Part shown: positions 23,465-33,840 of the stretch, piece after piece
Numbering within the stretch: the stretch's first letter is position 1
Layout: every line of letters begins with the position of its first letter
From: Chrysoporthe austroafricana
Lineage: Eukaryota; Ascomycota; Sordariomycetes; Diaporthales; Cryphonectriaceae
Length of the DNA: 64,000 nucleotides
Assembly (NCBI GenBank): GCA_001051155.2
Contig: JYIP02000001.1
Location: 868,001-932,000 of the forward strand
Reading direction: 5' to 3'
Notes under the pieces: generated by a model
The model's database searches: none
What the model was told of the DNA's origin: nothing
Seen by the model: the letters and a program-made list of their open reading frames with translations, nothing else
Made by a program: the position numbers and the translations under genes

Positions 23465-24820
23465 ATGGGCCTCTCCGACATCCCCCGCCTGAACAGGTAC
23501 AACCTCGCGACGCTCCGCTCGTCGCCCGCCTCCGAGATCTCGGGCGCGCTCGGCGACCTGGGCACGCTGCTCCCGCTCATGATCGCGCTGGCGCTCCAGG
23601 GCTCCATCTCGCTCCCCAGCACCCTCGTCTTCTCGGGGCTCTTCAACATCCTCACCGGCGTCGCCTTCGGCATCCCCCTCCCCGTGCAGCCCATGAAGGC
23701 CATCGCCGCCGCCGCCATCGCCTCGCGCGCCCCGCAGGCGCACACCCTCGCGGCCGGCGCGCTGGTCGCCGCCGCCGTCGGCCTGCTGAGCGCCACCGGC
23801 CTGCTGCGCTGGCTGACCCGGCACATCCCCGTCCCTGTCGTTAAGGGCATTCAGTTCGGCGCCGGCCTGCAGCTCGTCGTCTCGGGCGGCGGCGCCATGC
23901 TCCTGCAGCTCGGTTGGGCGGACCGCCCCTTCGACAACCGCCTGTGGGCCCTCGCCGCCTTCCTGCTGCTCATCTTCACCGCCCGCGTCCCGCGCCGCTT
24001 CCCCTACGCCCTCATCGTCTTCCTCGCCGGGCTCCTCCTCGCCGTCCTCGCCGTCGTCACCGCCGCCGGCCCCCAGCTCCCGGGCTTCCGCGTCTGGCAC
24101 CCCGCCGTGTCCGTCCCGGCCCTCGGCGCCCCCGAGGCGTGGTCCATGGCCGTTGCGCAGCTGCCGCTCACGACGCTCAACTCGGTGATCGCCGCGGCGG
24201 CGCTGGCGGGCGAGCTGATGGGGCCCGGGTCCGGGTCCGGGCTCCCTGCCCGAACGCCGACCGTCACCGAGCTGGGCGTCAGCGTCGCGCTGATGAACCT
24301 CCTCGGGTGCTGGTTCGGCGCCATGCCCGTGTGCCACGGCGCCGGCGGGCTCGCGGCGCAGTACCGCTTCGGCGCCCGCAGCGGCGCCAGCATTATCCTG
24401 CTCGGCGCCGCCAAGCTGCTCCTCGGCCTGCTCCTCGGCACGACGCTGCTCGACCTGCTGCGCTCGTTCCCGCGGGCCGTGCTCGGGGTGATGGTCATCG
24501 CCGCCGGGCTGGAGCTCGCCAAGGTCGGGCAGAGCCTGAACCACGGGGCGTCGGACCTGTGGGAGGAGAGCGCGGCCGGGGGCGAGGGCGGCAGCGAGGG
24601 CGCCGGGCCGGCGGTCAAGAGGCCGCGCGAGCTGTCCGACGAGGAGCGCATGGAGCGGTGGACGGTTATGCTGATGACGACGGCGGGGATCCTGGCGTTC
24701 AAGAACGACGCGGTGGGGTTCCTGGCCGGCATGGTGACGTGGTACGCGTACGGGGCCGGGCGCGCCCTCGAGAGGCGGTGGGGCCACGGGGGCGAGAGGC
24801 AGCCGCTCTTGGCGAGGTAG
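23465..24820 (+). CDS. Molybdate transporter, MOT1 type
   Basis: A single exon of 451 residues with about ten membrane spans. The N-terminal GALGDLGTLLPLMIAL segment, the GIPLPVQPMKAIAAAAI segment and the later GAMPVCHGAGGLAAQYRFG segment are the hallmark repeats of MOT1 high-affinity molybdate transporters, a branch of the sulfate-permease superfamily without a STAS domain. Molybdate taken up this way feeds molybdenum cofactor for nitrate reductase and related enzymes. Residues about 370-400 form a charged cytosolic loop, and the protein ends with a basic tail with a possible LL sorting signal. Third-position GC is very high, which opens long antisense frames that are not genes. It is convergent with the minus-strand gene at 25079. 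Confidence 0.92.
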   Translation: MGLSDIPRLNRYNLATLRSSPASEISGALGDLGTLLPLMIALALQGSISLPSTLVFSGLFNILTGVAFGIPLPVQPMKAIAAAAIASRAPQAHTLAAGALVAAAVGLLSATGLLRWLTRHIPVPVVKGIQFGAGLQLVVSGGGAMLLQLGWADRPFDNRLWALAAFLLLIFTARVPRRFPYALIVFLAGLLLAVLAVVTAAGPQLPGFRVWHPAVSVPALGAPEAWSMAVAQLPLTTLNSVIAAAALAGELMGPGSGSGLPARTPTVTELGVSVALMNLLGCWFGAMPVCHGAGGLAAQYRFGARSGASIILLGAAKLLLGLLLGTTLLDLLRSFPRAVLGVMVIAAGLELAKVGQSLNHGASDLWEESAAGGEGGSEGAGPAVKRPRELSDEERMERWTVMLMTTAGILAFKNDAVGFLAGMVTWYAYGAGRALERRWGHGGERQPLLAR

Positions 24821-25078
24821 AGAGATGGGCTCACGAGTGTTCTACAGCCAGCGGCCCACGGCTCGACCGGCGCGGGACAGGAGAGAGGCACGTCACGGTA
24901 ATACCTTCCTGGAGGGACGTGGAGGTGGGTTCATTAAGTAAATCATTGTATTCGTACGATCGTGGTATCTTAAGACCCTGTCAACAAATGAGACACGACA
25001 TATGAAAACAGCAGGGAGCCCCGTCCCGACCGAATGCTACATATCTTACACGGCGGCTACGCCCGCGATCTCTTTACC

Positions 25079-26239
25079 TCATACCACACTCCCCGGCGCG
25101 AAGGGCGGCTGCTTCCCGGCCTTGACCAGGTCTACCACGTTCTTCCTCGACGTCTCCCGGTGGTGCTCCCGCTTGAGCTTCCCCAGCAGCAGGTAGTTGA
25201 TGATGGCGAACATGCTGGTGGAGAACAGCAGGGTGCCGGCCTCGATGGCGATGGTGACGTAGGACGAGAGGCTCCACCACATGGCGTGCTGGACCTTGAT
25301 GATGACGAGACAGGCAATGAAGCCGGCGAGGGAGTTGAGGATGAGGGGCAGGTAGATGCGGTTCATGAGCCAGATGTAGTTGCGGCGCCAGCAGAGGGCG
25401 AGGTAGAGCATGCCGAGGACGCCGACGCCGAAGATGGCGAAGCACGCGGCCAGGAGGCCCATGGAGGGGATGTCGGCGAAGTAGTTGATCCGCGGCACGT
25501 CGTCGGGCGGCACGTAGGCGGGCGGGCTGCAGAAGTTGGCCGGGGCCGTGACGAACGCCACGAGGATCATCCACGAGAACACGTTCGAGAGGATGTTGTG
25601 CGACCGCGGGATCCGCTCGACGCTCAGCACCATGTTGATGTACCGCGTCGAGAAGCTGCCGCCGCGCTGGTAGCCGGACGGGACGAAGGTCGGGCGCCCG
25701 GGGCTCGGCGGCGACCGCGGCGAGAGCGGATGTGCTGTCGCCGTCGCTGTCGGCTGCCGCTGCTGCCGTTGCTGCTGCGGCTGTGGGCCCGGGCGCTCCT
25801 TGGTCGCCGGGCCCGGGCTCTCGGCGCGTTCGTTCGCGAGGGTCATGGTGCTGTGGGCGCTGCTGTCGGCGCTGCTGCGGTTGCTACACCGGGAGCCCGG
25901 GGGCGGGGGCAGGGGCGCGTCGCGGGGCTGGGTGTAGGTGGTCGTGAAGGCCGGGTTGGTGCTCTTCCGCCGGTCGCCGCCGACCTCGAGGGGCACGCGC
26001 GGCAGCGGCCACTGCGGCGTGGGCGGCGTATGGCTGCCGGTGGACGGGCGCCATATGATCGGGGAGACCTTCTGCCGCGCCGGGAACAGCCAGCTTGCCC
26101 GGCCCTCCCTGCCGCTCTTCCTCTTCACCTTAGGCGTAGCCGGGGGTGGGCCGGTGAACTGGAGAAGGGGCTGCTGGGAAGGGCTGGCGTAGCTGGGAGT
26201 GACGGGGATGGGGGCTTGGGAGCCCGACTGCCGGTTCAT
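25079..26239 (-). CDS. Four-span membrane protein with disordered N-terminus
   Basis: A frame of 386 residues from the ATG at 26239. A longer frame continues upstream to 26398, but it would translate the tetranucleotide repeat at 26274-26329 as Ser-Val-Cys-Pro units, so I prefer the internal ATG. Residues 1-210 are Pro/Ser/Gln rich and disordered. The C-terminal ~170 residues are ordered: after a RYINMVLSVERIPRSHN segment come four hydrophobic spans, with an Asn-Phe-Cys-Ser-Pro loop between the first two and basic loops on the cytosolic side. The layout is that of a widespread uncharacterised fungal membrane protein; I cannot name a function. Confidence 0.75.
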   Translation of the reverse strand: MNRQSGSQAPIPVTPSYASPSQQPLLQFTGPPPATPKVKRKSGREGRASWLFPARQKVSPIIWRPSTGSHTPPTPQWPLPRVPLEVGGDRRKSTNPAFTTTYTQPRDAPLPPPPGSRCSNRSSADSSAHSTMTLANERAESPGPATKERPGPQPQQQRQQRQPTATATAHPLSPRSPPSPGRPTFVPSGYQRGGSFSTRYINMVLSVERIPRSHNILSNVFSWMILVAFVTAPANFCSPPAYVPPDDVPRINYFADIPSMGLLAACFAIFGVGVLGMLYLALCWRRNYIWLMNRIYLPLILNSLAGFIACLVIIKVQHAMWWSLSSYVTIAIEAGTLLFSTSMFAIINYLLLGKLKREHHRETSRKNVVDLVKAGKQPPFAPGSVV

Positions 26240-26273
26240 GGCGAGCTGGTCTCTCGCGTCCGGGGCGAGAGGG

Positions 26274-26297
26274 GACGGACAAACGGACGGACAAACG

Positions 26298-26328
<31 letters not shown>

Positions 26329-26329
26329 C
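26274..26329. repeat. GGAC/CAGA tetranucleotide repeat
   Basis: Alternating ACGGACAA units grade into six tandem CAGA units. It sits 35-90 bases upstream of the preferred start of the minus-strand membrane protein, in its 5' leader. Confidence 0.85.
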
Positions 26330-28409
26330 GATATTAGACGTATGGACGGTTGTGTTCGTGCGGAACGACGATGTGAGGCGAGGCACCACCTCTGGCACGC
26401 ACGCAGGAGCGGGTGGGAAGGAGGACTTCTCGGCGGGGAGCAGCAGGGCTGGAAAGAGCCAGAAGGGCGAAGGAAGCCCGGTTCAAAGGGATGGCTCAAT
26501 ACAGATTATAACATGATCCGAAGAGGATGAGGGCGGAAACAAGGTCAGGAGATGGGGCCGGGTGGTGTGTGGGGGGGGGGAGGGTGGAATTCCTTGGTGG
26601 CGCTGAGGTAAGACAGCCTCGATGAGGCTGATGGATATCTTTAGCAGGCCTGTGGACCGGGAGGGTGGGATTCACGAAAGGAAGAGGGGAGGGGAGGGGG
26701 GCAAACAAGATGAAGAGCAGGACGTGGATAGGAAAAGACGTCCATGATATACCACATCATAATCTCCCGACCGCGGATAGACTGGAGGCGGCACCCAGAC
26801 CTACCTTCAGGGCGAGCGATGGTGTGTTGATGTTGAGATGCCGTATCTGCGCACGACATCCCTTCCCATCCCACCTCGCCTCAAGCCACCAGACATGCTG
26901 TCGCCCTGGTGCGATGTGACTATCCCACAATGAGAAAGCCCTCGCCCGCTCCGTGTTCCTAGCCCACTAAGGCGAGGAGGAAAGGGGGATGGGTCGTGCT
27001 ATAGACGGTGACCGAGGTCTGGGCTGGACGGCGGCACCATCGTCATCGTCATCATCGTCGCGAGTAACGTGCGGCACAGCACACGCCGACGCCCGCGACA
27101 AGGCGACGAGTGCGGGCGGAGATATGGGGATCTGCGCCTGCGCAGCCCAGGAGCGCGGCCAACATGAGGCCCGCGAGCGCCCCCGGCGCAACGCGAAGTG
27201 ACGTTGTATGTGGTGGGTGGAGGGCCCGCGTATAAATAGAGCAGTAATGGGCGTGCAGGATTTCTGGCCGTCCTAGTCCTGATCCTTCGCCGGGCTCGCG
27301 TGTGGGCCTGGGCCCCCTCGAGGCGGGCCGCGTGAGACAAGATCTCGAGAACTGAGCATATCGAGAGAGGAAGACCGAGCGTTCGCAGCGCCCCGTTCCC
27401 ACGTGCCACGGCCGGGCGAGGCGAGCCCACGCTGCCAGGCCCGGCTCGAGATGTCGAGGCTTCGTCGGTTGCTGCGCGCGGGCGGGGCTGACGAGATCAG
27501 GGGCGGCTTTTGCCAGATTCCGCCCCCACGACCGTCGACGGGGTGAGGAGACTTCCAGCACCGGCCGCGGCAGGATGGCGTTGGCCCCTGAGCGCATTAA
27601 ATCGGGAGAGCTGTCATGGATGCATGCACGCAGCCCTGGTGCGGGTGTCGCGCCTCAGCGTCGCTCTACTATGGAATATAAAAAGCCCTCCCCGTCCCCG
27701 TTGGCGCGTGAGACTGCTGGAGTGGGGGGGGGGGTTGGATCTGATGGGCGACGGGGGCAGGGTGTGAGACCACCCGGCTGCAGACCAAGTGATAAGTCGA
27801 GGACAGAACAGCTGGGGGAGGGGAGGGACGCGTTCAGAGGCAAAGGGCTGCGATCCGCGCCTGAGGTCGCGAGCGAGCGTCGCCATCGCGCTTCTTGCAG
27901 ACCAGAGAGGCCTGGCCAGGGAGGGGAGGGGCTTATCATGCTGCCCAGCACTGACGCTCTAGGCATCTTGTAAGATAAGAAGAAGAAGACTTAAAGAAGA
28001 GGGCGTCTGCCATCTGCCCCTCGAAGGGTTGTGCTGCGGTCTGTTGAAGTGAGGGCATCATCATGTCAGGCTTACCAGTGAGTAGTCAGTCGGGTGGTTG
28101 CTTGCATGCTGCAGTGTCACAAGCAACAAACCACCCCAGCGCAGGGCCCAGAACCGCCTGAGGAGGCACTGGTGGCGCTGAAGGCGCTAGCCTCCCCCTG
28201 GCAAGGCGCCGCCCAGGCTTCTGGGGGCCCCCCGCTTCTGCCCTCCGCCAATGGCCGCGCCGCTGAGAACTTTTAAGTGGGGCACTTAAGCTGCTGGCCA
28301 GGATCGATGCGGCCGGCTCGAGAAAGATCGCTGAAACCCCAGTCCAGGCGGCCATGAGCAGCGTCTTCCCATTCTGAAGCTGCGACTGGCGATGCTCGAA
28401 CCTCACCTT

Positions 28410-28466
28410 CACCTCCACCACCACCACCACCCACCACCACCACCGCTGCTGCCGCCGCCGCCGCTG
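28410..28466. repeat. CCACCA / CCGCCG trinucleotide repeat
   Basis: A CCA-rich tract grading into GCTGCCGCC. It opens the frame upstream of the chosen start of the forkhead gene as poly-His then poly-Pro, which is unlikely to be translated. Confidence 0.8.
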
Positions 28467-28574
28467 CATGCCACCCCCTCACCACGACGACGTTCGCCTC
28501 TACAACGCGCTGCCGCACACCACACGTATAGACACGCCCGAGACCCTCCCGACCGCCACCCCATATGGCCTGCA

Positions 28575-31500
28575 ATGACTTCGTCCGAAGATCAGGAAGG
28601 CCCCAGCGGCCAGCCGAACACCAGCACGGCTGACCATCCAATGCCACCATCAACGCGCGCGCCGGCCCCCGCTGCGGCCGCCGACGTGCCTGCGGCTGCA
28701 TCTACACCTCCGCCTGCCGCCGGGCCCCCACAGCCACAGGGAGACGGCGAACCGCAGACCGGCAGCCCGGCCCAACCTCCCCAGGACGGCCAGCCCAAAT
28801 CCCCACCGGGTGCGACCGCGAACGAGACACCGCTCACCGCTTCTGCCGCTCAGGGCCAGGGCGCGCCCGCCGTCGCACAGCCCGGCGCCGCGGACGGCCT
28901 CGTGGAGCTGGGCTCGGAGGAAGGCCTGGCCTGGGTCCGCTCGCTCTGGAGCAAGGCGGATGGCGACGGCCGCTCTGGCATCCCGGCGGCCGGCCATCCC
29001 CTCGGCCCCTCGCAAGGCGCCAATTACTACGACACTCTCTCGCAGCCTCTGCCCATCTATCCGGAACTCCTTGCCCAGCCCGCCCAGTCCTACATGTCGA
29101 ACATCCCGATCACCATGGGGGATATCTCCCCCATGGCGAACTACGCCTTCGCCAACGTTGGGGCCGCGGCGGGGCATGCCTTTCCCTTTGAGGAGGACGA
29201 GGACGAGGAATACGAGCACCCCCCCAACGTGTATGGAAAGCTGGAGTTCCCCGACAGCACCACCTGGATCACCACCCGCACCATCCTGATCGGGAGGGAC
29301 CAGAAGATCTTCCTGCAGGCGAGAAAAGAGAGGGCATACCGGCTCAAGGTCGAGGAGCACCTGGCCAAGGGCCTGCCCCCACCGGAACCGCCCCGTGCCT
29401 CGGGGAGCGCCGCGAGAGGTAGACACCACCCCAAGTCCTTCGCCAGCGAGGAGGGAGGTGCTCTGGGCCCCGAGTCCGACGGCGAGGACAACCCGAGGCC
29501 TGCCAAGAGACGGAAGACTGCTGGCGGCGAGCGCGCAGCTGAACAGCCCCGGAGGCCCTCAGCGCGTGGTCATTCGAACACCATCAGCAGCCGTCAATAT
29601 CTCGACTATGCCCCCGGCCCTGGAGATGTCAGCAGCCTCAAGAGCCAAGATGAGATAGCCGAGGTCAGGATTCACGGCGAGGGCCCGGACATGTGGGCCA
29701 GCACCAAGGGCATCTCAAGAGAGCACCTCAAGATCACGTACGACGCCGAGGAGAGGGTTTGGAAGGGGATCGTGCTGGGCCGGAACGGCGTCTTCTGTCG
29801 CTCGATCCACCATAAGGAAGGCGACGTCTTCACGCTCTACTCCGGCGATGAGCTCCAGATCCAGTATATAACTATCCAGTTCTACCTCGCGGGCGTGGAG
29901 GATGGCAAGACCGGCGCAGAGACTGCGCCGAGGTCGAGTGCGCCAGCAAGCAGGACGTACTCGGAGAACGGGAAGGAGATGAGCTTCGACTTCCAAAGCT
30001 CCCGAGGGGACGAGATGCACGATACCGACGACTCCTCCGAGGCTGAAGAGGCGCCAGCGAACCCCCAGCCCGCGGAATCAGACGACTCGGACGACTCAGA
30101 TGAGGTGATGGAGGATGCGCCAAGCCCAACCAGGGCGGCCCCTGGCGATACCTTCCACCGCAGCGCCGAGGACGAGATCCGGGAGACGGTCGAGTCCGAC
30201 CCTGTGGAAGGCGGTGTGAAGCCCGAGTCGAGTCCTGATGATGCAGACAAGCTTGCAAAGGTCCCATTACCTCCCAAGAAACGTGGCCCGGGCAGGCCGC
30301 CGAAGAACGGCATCATGTCGAAGAGGGAGGAACGGCTGCTCAAGAAGCAGGCCCAGGAAGAGGCGAAGCGGAACATGCCACCGCAAGAGCCCGGCGACCT
30401 GCCCCAGAAGCGCAAGGTCGGCCGGCCCCGGAAGCACCCTCTTCCCGAGGGCGCCGACGGCCAGGCCGAGAAACGAAAGTACAAGCCTCGCAAGCCCAAG
30501 GGCGAGGACGGTGAGGAAGATCTAGACGGCGACAAGCCCGCCAAGGAGAAGTCCATGAAGCACAAGACACCGCCTCTGGAGTTGAGGCGCGAGGACTTCA
30601 CCGAGGAGCAGCTGCAGAAGCCAACAAAGAACTATCAGCTACTGATCGATGAAATCATGACGGCCGCGCCTCCCAAGGGCTACAGTCTCAAGCAGGTCTA
30701 CAAAAGGATACAGGAGAGATGGCCTTACTTTTACTTCTGTGTTGATACCAAGGGCTGGGAGAGTAGTGTCCGGCACAATCTTCTTGGGAGCGAGTGCTTC
30801 AAGAAGATCGAAGGAAACTGGCATCGCGTTCCCGGCGTCCCCTTGGAATCCGGAAAGAAGCGCAAGCCCAGTGACTCCATCGCTGAACCCCGGCCCGCAG
30901 GCATGTACACTGGTTATAGCCATCCGTACCAGCCTCCCACACATCCTCAGCACCATGTGCACCATCCCACCGCGCATTCGACGGGCCTCACGCCCAATCT
31001 ACCACCTCGTTATCCTCCCAATGGACAGGCCTATCAGATCCACCAGGGTCCTCCGCCAAACCCGGCGCAGCCCGGCGTTGCACCCAACCAGCAGGGCCCT
31101 CCACGGCCTGGCTTTCCTCAGCCCCAGACGCCGGGCACGGCGCCGCAGGCAAATGGTTACGCGGCAGCTGCCGCGGCGCCGCGGCCACAGCATCCAGGAG
31201 CACAGGCGCCGCCATACAACCCAGCATATGGGAATCGGCCGCAACCGCCACATGTCGCAAATCAAGGCCCTGCTGCTGGACCAAATGCTGCGCAACGCCC
31301 ACCTTTGGCCAGGCCGGGTCAAGGGCCCCCGCTCAGGCCTCAACAAAGCACTCCAGTCTCCAATATAAGCCCGATGCCGAACGCGCCGAGGCCTGCACCT
31401 CCTTCACACCAACAGCCACCTGCGCAGAGCAGCGCACCTGCAGCACCCCTAGGGCCTGTCATCGAGCCCTTCCTCAAGTTCTTCATCCGGGAGTTCCGTG

Positions 31501-33131
31501 CCGAGGTTATCAAACAGCTTCAGGCGAAAGAGGGCAAGCGATCCGAAGTGGTCGCGATGTCCGTGATCAACCGCGGCCTGGGACTCACCGAAAGAAGCCT
31601 GGTGCCCGACCTCGAATCTTACGAGAAGCTCATCCTGAATGTCTTCCGCCAGCACAAGCAGATCTATCCAAAGCGTCGCGCCGAGGAGGCCGCCAAGCTG
31701 GCAGCTGCTTGTTCCGCCCCGATGGCTCCAACAAAACCGGCTGTGAACGGCGCTGGCCCTATGCCTACGGCTGCTCCTCGAACTGGCGGCCCCCACGCTG
31801 CTCCACACGCTGCTCCTCACGCGCACTCGCCTGGGCCGGCAGCACCAGTTGGCAGTGGTGCTGCTGTTGCGAAGGTCCAGCCCGCTGGCTCCAGCCCACT
31901 GTCTGGTCACCAAGCAAAGGGAGACACCAGTGGAGCGACACAACCCAGTGCTATCAAGAGCGAGCCTGAGGCTCCCAAGCCGGCAGACCAGAAGCCTGTC
32001 TCGACTAGTGCACTGCCAAGTGCGCCTGCGACTGCAAGCCCTGGCATTTCAGGTCCTGTCTCAGCCGGCGCCAAGACGAGTGCACCTTCGAGTGTCGCAC
32101 CTGGAACGCCCAATCGCAGTACTAATCCTGCGCCCAACGTACAGGCTACTACTGCGGCTGCCGGATCTGCTGCTCCGGCATCTAGACCCCATCCCGCTCC
32201 AAGTACTTCTACGGGCGCGAATACTGCTGTTTCAAATTCGCTGGGTGCTATCACAGGCCCAAATGCACCTGCCACCGGTGGGACTGCCACTCCGGCCTCT
32301 GGTTCTGCTGGGCCGGCGCCGACCACGACTGCAGCCACCACAGCCACAGCTCCCAGACCGGTAGAGCCGAACTCTGCTCCGAATGCGCCTGCGAATACCC
32401 AAGCCGCTGTCTCAACACCTGTCTCTGCAGGTCCTGTCCCGACTGCTCCAGCGACTACCGCATCCGTTCCTCCCAAGGCTGTCTCCTCAGGCCCCACTCC
32501 CACTGGAACAACGGCATCGACGGGCGTCGCCTCAGGATCTGGCCCCACAGCATCCGGGTCGGGAGCCACAGCGGCCGCCGGGCCTGGCCCTCTCAAGGCC
32601 GTCTCTGTGCCCAGCGCGCCGAATGCGCCAAGGGCTCCCGCGGCTTCTACTCCGGGAGCGAGCGCGTCTAGTCTTCCCAGGCCTGTCTCTACTGCTGCTC
32701 CACCAACTACGCCCGCTTCAGTTGCGGGAGCTGTGAGTGGTGCAGCATCAAAGCCTGTAGGCCCCACCGGCCCTTCCGGCACAAGCTCTCCAGCGCCGAA
32801 CGGAACTAGGGCGACCTCGGCTACACCAGGCACTCCCGCGACGCCAGACAACTCCAAGGAGGTCGAGCTGCTAGACCCGAAGCTGGTCAGCGTGATCCTC
32901 AGCTTCAAGAAGTCCATCCTGCCAACGCTCGCGGAGAAGCTTGACCCGCTCCTAGGCGAGTCCCTGATCATGAGCGCAGTGGACCGGCTCCTCGGGTTCA
33001 CGGACGACACCTTCGTCCAGTCCAAGTCGGAGCAGCAGAAACAACATTTTGCGGAGGCGGAGAAGGCGCTCATGAAGCATCTCGAGACGCGGTTCGGCGA
33101 GTACGTTCGGAACCGGCCTGCCCAACGGTAG
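28575..33131 (+). CDS. fhl1: FHA-forkhead transcription factor, Fhl1 type
   Basis: One exon of 1518 residues from the ATG at 28575 (MTSSEDQEG); an upstream in-frame ATG at 28392 would only add repeat-encoded His/Pro. An FHA domain spans about 219-440, interrupted by a ~100-residue charged insert; its second half keeps SREHLKI and NGVF phosphothreonine-binding motifs. Two AT-hooks (about 570 and 613, GRPPK and GRPRK) precede a divergent forkhead domain (about 681-752) retaining WESSVRHNL in the recognition helix. Two related helical modules lie at about 961-1035 and 1430-1512, separated by ~390 residues of Ala/Pro/Ser/Thr. In yeast, Fhl1 sits on ribosomal-protein promoters and recruits Ifh1 through its FHA domain; a ribosomal-gene role here is inferred from domain order. 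The protein is much longer than yeast Fhl1 (936 residues). Confidence 0.85.
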   Translation: MTSSEDQEGPSGQPNTSTADHPMPPSTRAPAPAAAADVPAAASTPPPAAGPPQPQGDGEPQTGSPAQPPQDGQPKSPPGATANETPLTASAAQGQGAPAVAQPGAADGLVELGSEEGLAWVRSLWSKADGDGRSGIPAAGHPLGPSQGANYYDTLSQPLPIYPELLAQPAQSYMSNIPITMGDISPMANYAFANVGAAAGHAFPFEEDEDEEYEHPPNVYGKLEFPDSTTWITTRTILIGRDQKIFLQARKERAYRLKVEEHLAKGLPPPEPPRASGSAARGRHHPKSFASEEGGALGPESDGEDNPRPAKRRKTAGGERAAEQPRRPSARGHSNTISSRQYLDYAPGPGDVSSLKSQDEIAEVRIHGEGPDMWASTKGISREHLKITYDAEERVWKGIVLGRNGVFCRSIHHKEGDVFTLYSGDELQIQYITIQFYLAGVEDGKTGAETAPRSSAPASRTYSENGKEMSFDFQSSRGDEMHDTDDSSEAEEAPANPQPAESDDSDDSDEVMEDAPSPTRAAPGDTFHRSAEDEIRETVESDPVEGGVKPESSPDDADKLAKVPLPPKKRGPGRPPKNGIMSKREERLLKKQAQEEAKRNMPPQEPGDLPQKRKVGRPRKHPLPEGADGQAEKRKYKPRKPKGEDGEEDLDGDKPAKEKSMKHKTPPLELRREDFTEEQLQKPTKNYQLLIDEIMTAAPPKGYSLKQVYKRIQERWPYFYFCVDTKGWESSVRHNLLGSECFKKIEGNWHRVPGVPLESGKKRKPSDSIAEPRPAGMYTGYSHPYQPPTHPQHHVHHPTAHSTGLTPNLPPRYPPNGQAYQIHQGPPPNPAQPGVAPNQQGPPRPGFPQPQTPGTAPQANGYAAAAAAPRPQHPGAQAPPYNPAYGNRPQPPHVANQGPAAGPNAAQRPPLARPGQGPPLRPQQSTPVSNISPMPNAPRPAPPSHQQPPAQSSAPAAPLGPVIEPFLKFFIREFRAEVIKQLQAKEGKRSEVVAMSVINRGLGLTERSLVPDLESYEKLILNVFRQHKQIYPKRRAEEAAKLAAACSAPMAPTKPAVNGAGPMPTAAPRTGGPHAAPHAAPHAHSPGPAAPVGSGAAVAKVQPAGSSPLSGHQAKGDTSGATQPSAIKSEPEAPKPADQKPVSTSALPSAPATASPGISGPVSAGAKTSAPSSVAPGTPNRSTNPAPNVQATTAAAGSAAPASRPHPAPSTSTGANTAVSNSLGAITGPNAPATGGTATPASGSAGPAPTTTAATTATAPRPVEPNSAPNAPANTQAAVSTPVSAGPVPTAPATTASVPPKAVSSGPTPTGTTASTGVASGSGPTASGSGATAAAGPGPLKAVSVPSAPNAPRAPAASTPGASASSLPRPVSTAAPPTTPASVAGAVSGAASKPVGPTGPSGTSSPAPNGTRATSATPGTPATPDNSKEVELLDPKLVSVILSFKKSILPTLAEKLDPLLGESLIMSAVDRLLGFTDDTFVQSKSEQQKQHFAEAEKALMKHLETRFGEYVRNRPAQR

Positions 33132-33840
33132 GAAGCTGGCGGCAGGACGGTTCGCGATCTACCTCTTCGCTCTCGAAATTAGCGTTCCGACAGGAAGAGC
33201 AGATTGGCGGTACGTGGTTCATCTAGTGTATCAAGCTTATCAATAAGTGTATGCCTTCTGCTCATCGCGATGTACGCACGGGCATCATCATCGCTCCGTT
33301 GGCGGGAGAGGTTGGTAGGAGTCTGCGGATGAGAGTTACAGGCAGCGACGGCAGCATATTTAATGTTTCTGGGATACTACATGACGTGTCAGATACTCAT
33401 ACATTCGAGTTGTTTAAATTCCATATCGACCCCCAATGTGAAGTCTCAGCCTATGCGGTGCCGAACGTCCGTCGATAAAGTCATCGTCTTCGGCATGTTA
33501 AGGAATATGGATCTTGTTCGTAGGTACATGACACGCACCACTCCGTGGAGCTAGGAGACTTTAGGGGCTAATGACGTTAGAGTTTCGTGAGTACCTTCGT
33601 CAATGCCATGGACTTCGAGTGGACAAAAAATCAATATTACGGTTTGATCAGCATATATGCCTGAAGAAAATGTATCAGCTGAGCAGCCAAAATATCCACG
33701 CGCTATACGTATTTTTCGTCTTTTCAATACCTTGTACTAGTATTTCTAAAAGCTCTAATTCTACCCTCTTGTAGGATTCGACCAGCCAGGTTGACTCCGA
33801 TCATATGACAGCTGATTATGAATAAAGGGGCAGTAAGACC
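33132..33840. other. Intergenic, AT-rich
   Basis: This lies between the convergent Fhl1-type and FAD-monooxygenase genes. Composition shifts to AT-rich, and it has only short frames. It probably holds the two 3' UTRs. No other feature is supported. Confidence 0.5.

Larger units (their letters stand above)
26240..28574. other. Divergent promoter region
   Basis: This lies between the divergent membrane-protein gene and the Fhl1-type gene. It holds the tetranucleotide repeat, poly-G runs (26571-26580, 27725-27734), a (CAT/CGT)n patch near 27040 and a TATA-like TATAAATAG at 27231-27239 on the plus strand. Long frames on both strands are compositional. No gene is supported. Confidence 0.45.

Noticed and set aside
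23396..24787. 463-codon minus-strand frame opposite the molybdate transporter
   Set aside because: It is the antisense shadow of a gene with very high GC at third positions; it reads as Gly/Glu/Arg/Ala low complexity.
25034..26530. 498-codon plus-strand frame opposite the four-span membrane protein
   Set aside because: Antisense shadow; composition is low complexity, while the minus strand has clear membrane helices.
28392..28574. Upstream ATG of the forkhead gene
   Set aside because: The added 61 residues come from a CCA/CCG repeat (poly-His, poly-Pro); the ATG at 28575 starts normal protein.
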